Assembly (NCBI GenBank): GCA_963823735.1
Contig: CAWGMO010000010.1
Location: 496,001 to 560,000 of the forward strand
Origin: Actinoallomurus sp963823735
GTDB taxonomy: Bacteria; Actinomycetota; Actinomycetes; Streptosporangiales; Streptosporangiaceae
Reading direction: 5' to 3'
DNA length: 64,000 nucleotides
In this document: positions 62,944 through 64,000 of the stretch, piece after piece
Layout: each line of letters starts with the position of its first letter
Position numbering within the stretch: the stretch's first letter is position 1
Translations under genes and position numbers: made by a program
Notes under the pieces: generated by a model
Told to the model about the DNA's origin: nothing
What the model saw: the letters and a program-made list of their open reading frames with translations, nothing else
Databases searched by the model: none

Positions 62944-64000
62944 TTGATCGTCGCGGAGGCGGTCGGGGCCGTGCTCGCGCGGCTCGGTGTCCGCACGGTG
63001 TTCGGCGTCGTCGGGAGCGGCAACTTCCACGTCACGAACGCGCTGGTCGCAGGCGGGTGCGCGGTTCGTCGCGGCGCGGCATGAGAGCGGTGCCGCGACG
63101 ATGGCGGACGCCTTCGCGCGGGTCTCCGGCGAGGCCGGCGTGCTGACCGTGCATCAGGGGCCCGGCCTCACCAACGCGCTGACCGGCATCACCGAGGCCG
63201 CCAAGAGCCGTACCCCGCTGCTGGTGCTCGCCGCCGAGACGGCGGGCTCGGCGGTGCGGTCGAACTTCCGGATCGACCAGGCGGCGCTCGCGGCGGCCGT
63301 CGGCGCGGTGCCCGAGCGGGTGCACTCACCCGAGACGGCGGTGGCCGACGCGGTGCGGGCGTGGCGTGCCGCGGTCGCCGGGCGCCGTACCGTCGTGCTG
63401 GGTCTGCCGCTCGACGTGCAGGCCGTGGAGTACACCGGGCCCGGCGCCGTACCAGAGCCGCCGGCGACGGCCGCTCCCGTACCGCCGCCGGAGGCGATCG
63501 GGCGGCTGGCCGACCTGCTCGCCGGGGCGCGCCGCCCCGTCTTCGTCGCCGGACGCGGCGCCCTGGGCGCGCGCGAGCCGCTGCGGGCGCTGGCCGGGCG
63601 TTCCGGGGCGCTGCTCGCCACCTCGGCGGTCGCGCGCGGGCTGTTCCTCGGCGACCCCTTCGACCTCGACGTCAGCGGCGGGTTCGCCTCGCCGGTGGCC
63701 GCCGAGCTGATCCGCGGCGCCGACCTGCTCGTCGGGTGGGGCTGCGCGCTGAACATGTGGACGCTGCGCCACGGCGCCCTCGTCGGCGAGGGGACGACGG
63801 TGGTCCAGGTCGACCTGGACCCCGACGCCCTCGGCGCGCACCGGCCGGTCGACGTGGGCCTCGTGGGCGACTCCGCGGGCACCGCGCTCGCGGTCGAGGC
63901 GGAGCTGGCGCGGCGCGGCCACGTCTCGCGAGGCGCGCGGTCGGAGGAGCTGGCCGCGCGGCTGTCCCGCGAGGTCCGCTGGCGCGACGTGCCCTACGAC
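62944..64000 (+). CDS. Thiamine diphosphate-dependent enzyme, acetolactate synthase-like (partial, one frameshift)
   Basis: The N-terminal 350 residues of a TPP enzyme are present. VAEAVGAVLARLGVRTVFGV and later VLTVHQGPGLTNALTGITEA match the pyrimidine-binding domain, with the conserved Glu in RHESGAATMADAFARV. The middle domain contains RPVFVAGRGALGA and DLLVGWGCALNMWTL. An extra G near 63,056 breaks the frame. The diphosphate-binding domain lies beyond the window, so decarboxylase or synthase activity cannot be told. The start is probably TTG 62944, 43 bases after the cyclase-family gene, suggesting one operon. Confidence 0.8.

Overview
The window is very GC-rich, uses GTG and TTG starts freely, and carries a phosphatidylinositol-mannoside (PIM) gene block. 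It is chromosomal DNA of a filamentous actinomycete. The galactofuran genes, the CebR-type cellulose operator and the secreted cellulases would suit a Thermomonosporaceae or Streptosporangiales soil organism, but the genus is inference. No tRNA, rRNA, CRISPR array, insertion sequence or prophage was seen.

Positions 1-20,500 are a conserved housekeeping block, almost all on the minus strand: secF/secD/yajC (protein export), ruvB/ruvA/ruvC (Holliday-junction processing), an Eis-type acetyltransferase, yebC, pdxT and pdxS (pyridoxal phosphate synthesis), two lipoproteins, then a LemA-like gene, pimA, patA and pgsA (PIM synthesis), an Ap4A-type HIT protein, thrS and trxA. The pgsA-HIT-thrS order is as in mycobacteria, except that a plus-strand EF-G-like GTPase and a polysaccharide deacetylase are inserted.

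Positions 21,000-24,700 hold small and regulatory genes: a 51-residue membrane or secreted peptide divergent from an XRE-TPR regulator, a 48-residue histidine-rich lipoprotein, and a GH8 glycanase behind a palindromic operator. Positions 24,700-36,300 are one long minus-strand operon read from a LacI regulator with twin operators: two ABC sugar permeases, a sugar-binding lipoprotein, four consecutive ADP-ribosylglycohydrolase-family genes, a CaiB CoA-transferase, a CitE-type lyase and a Ppx/GppA phosphatase. This is the best candidate here for an uncharacterised system.

Positions 36,500-47,900 hold an LD-carboxypeptidase, remnants of GH48 and GH5 cellulases beside a CebR-like repressor with its operator, a CPBP protease, an acyl-CoA carboxylase with a hydratase, and a self-regulated HTH/Clp-N-domain pair driven by a leaderless promoter. 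Positions 48,000-52,100 encode a large Asp-box surface protein overlapping an SGNH hydrolase. Positions 52,100-61,900 are a galactofuran locus: UDP-galactopyranose mutase, GlfT2-like transferase, Wzm/Wzt exporter, methyltransferase, acyltransferase, two GT2 enzymes and an LCP ligase. A cyclase-family hydrolase and a partial thiamine-diphosphate enzyme end the window.

Many genes after 22 kb, most densely 51-59 kb, are broken by single-base shifts that mostly look like one extra base. Residues before and after each break match one family in order, so I read these as sequence errors in functional genes. The exception is the cellulase remnants at 38.3-39.8 kb, which also lack internal blocks. Coordinates of broken genes span the whole gene.
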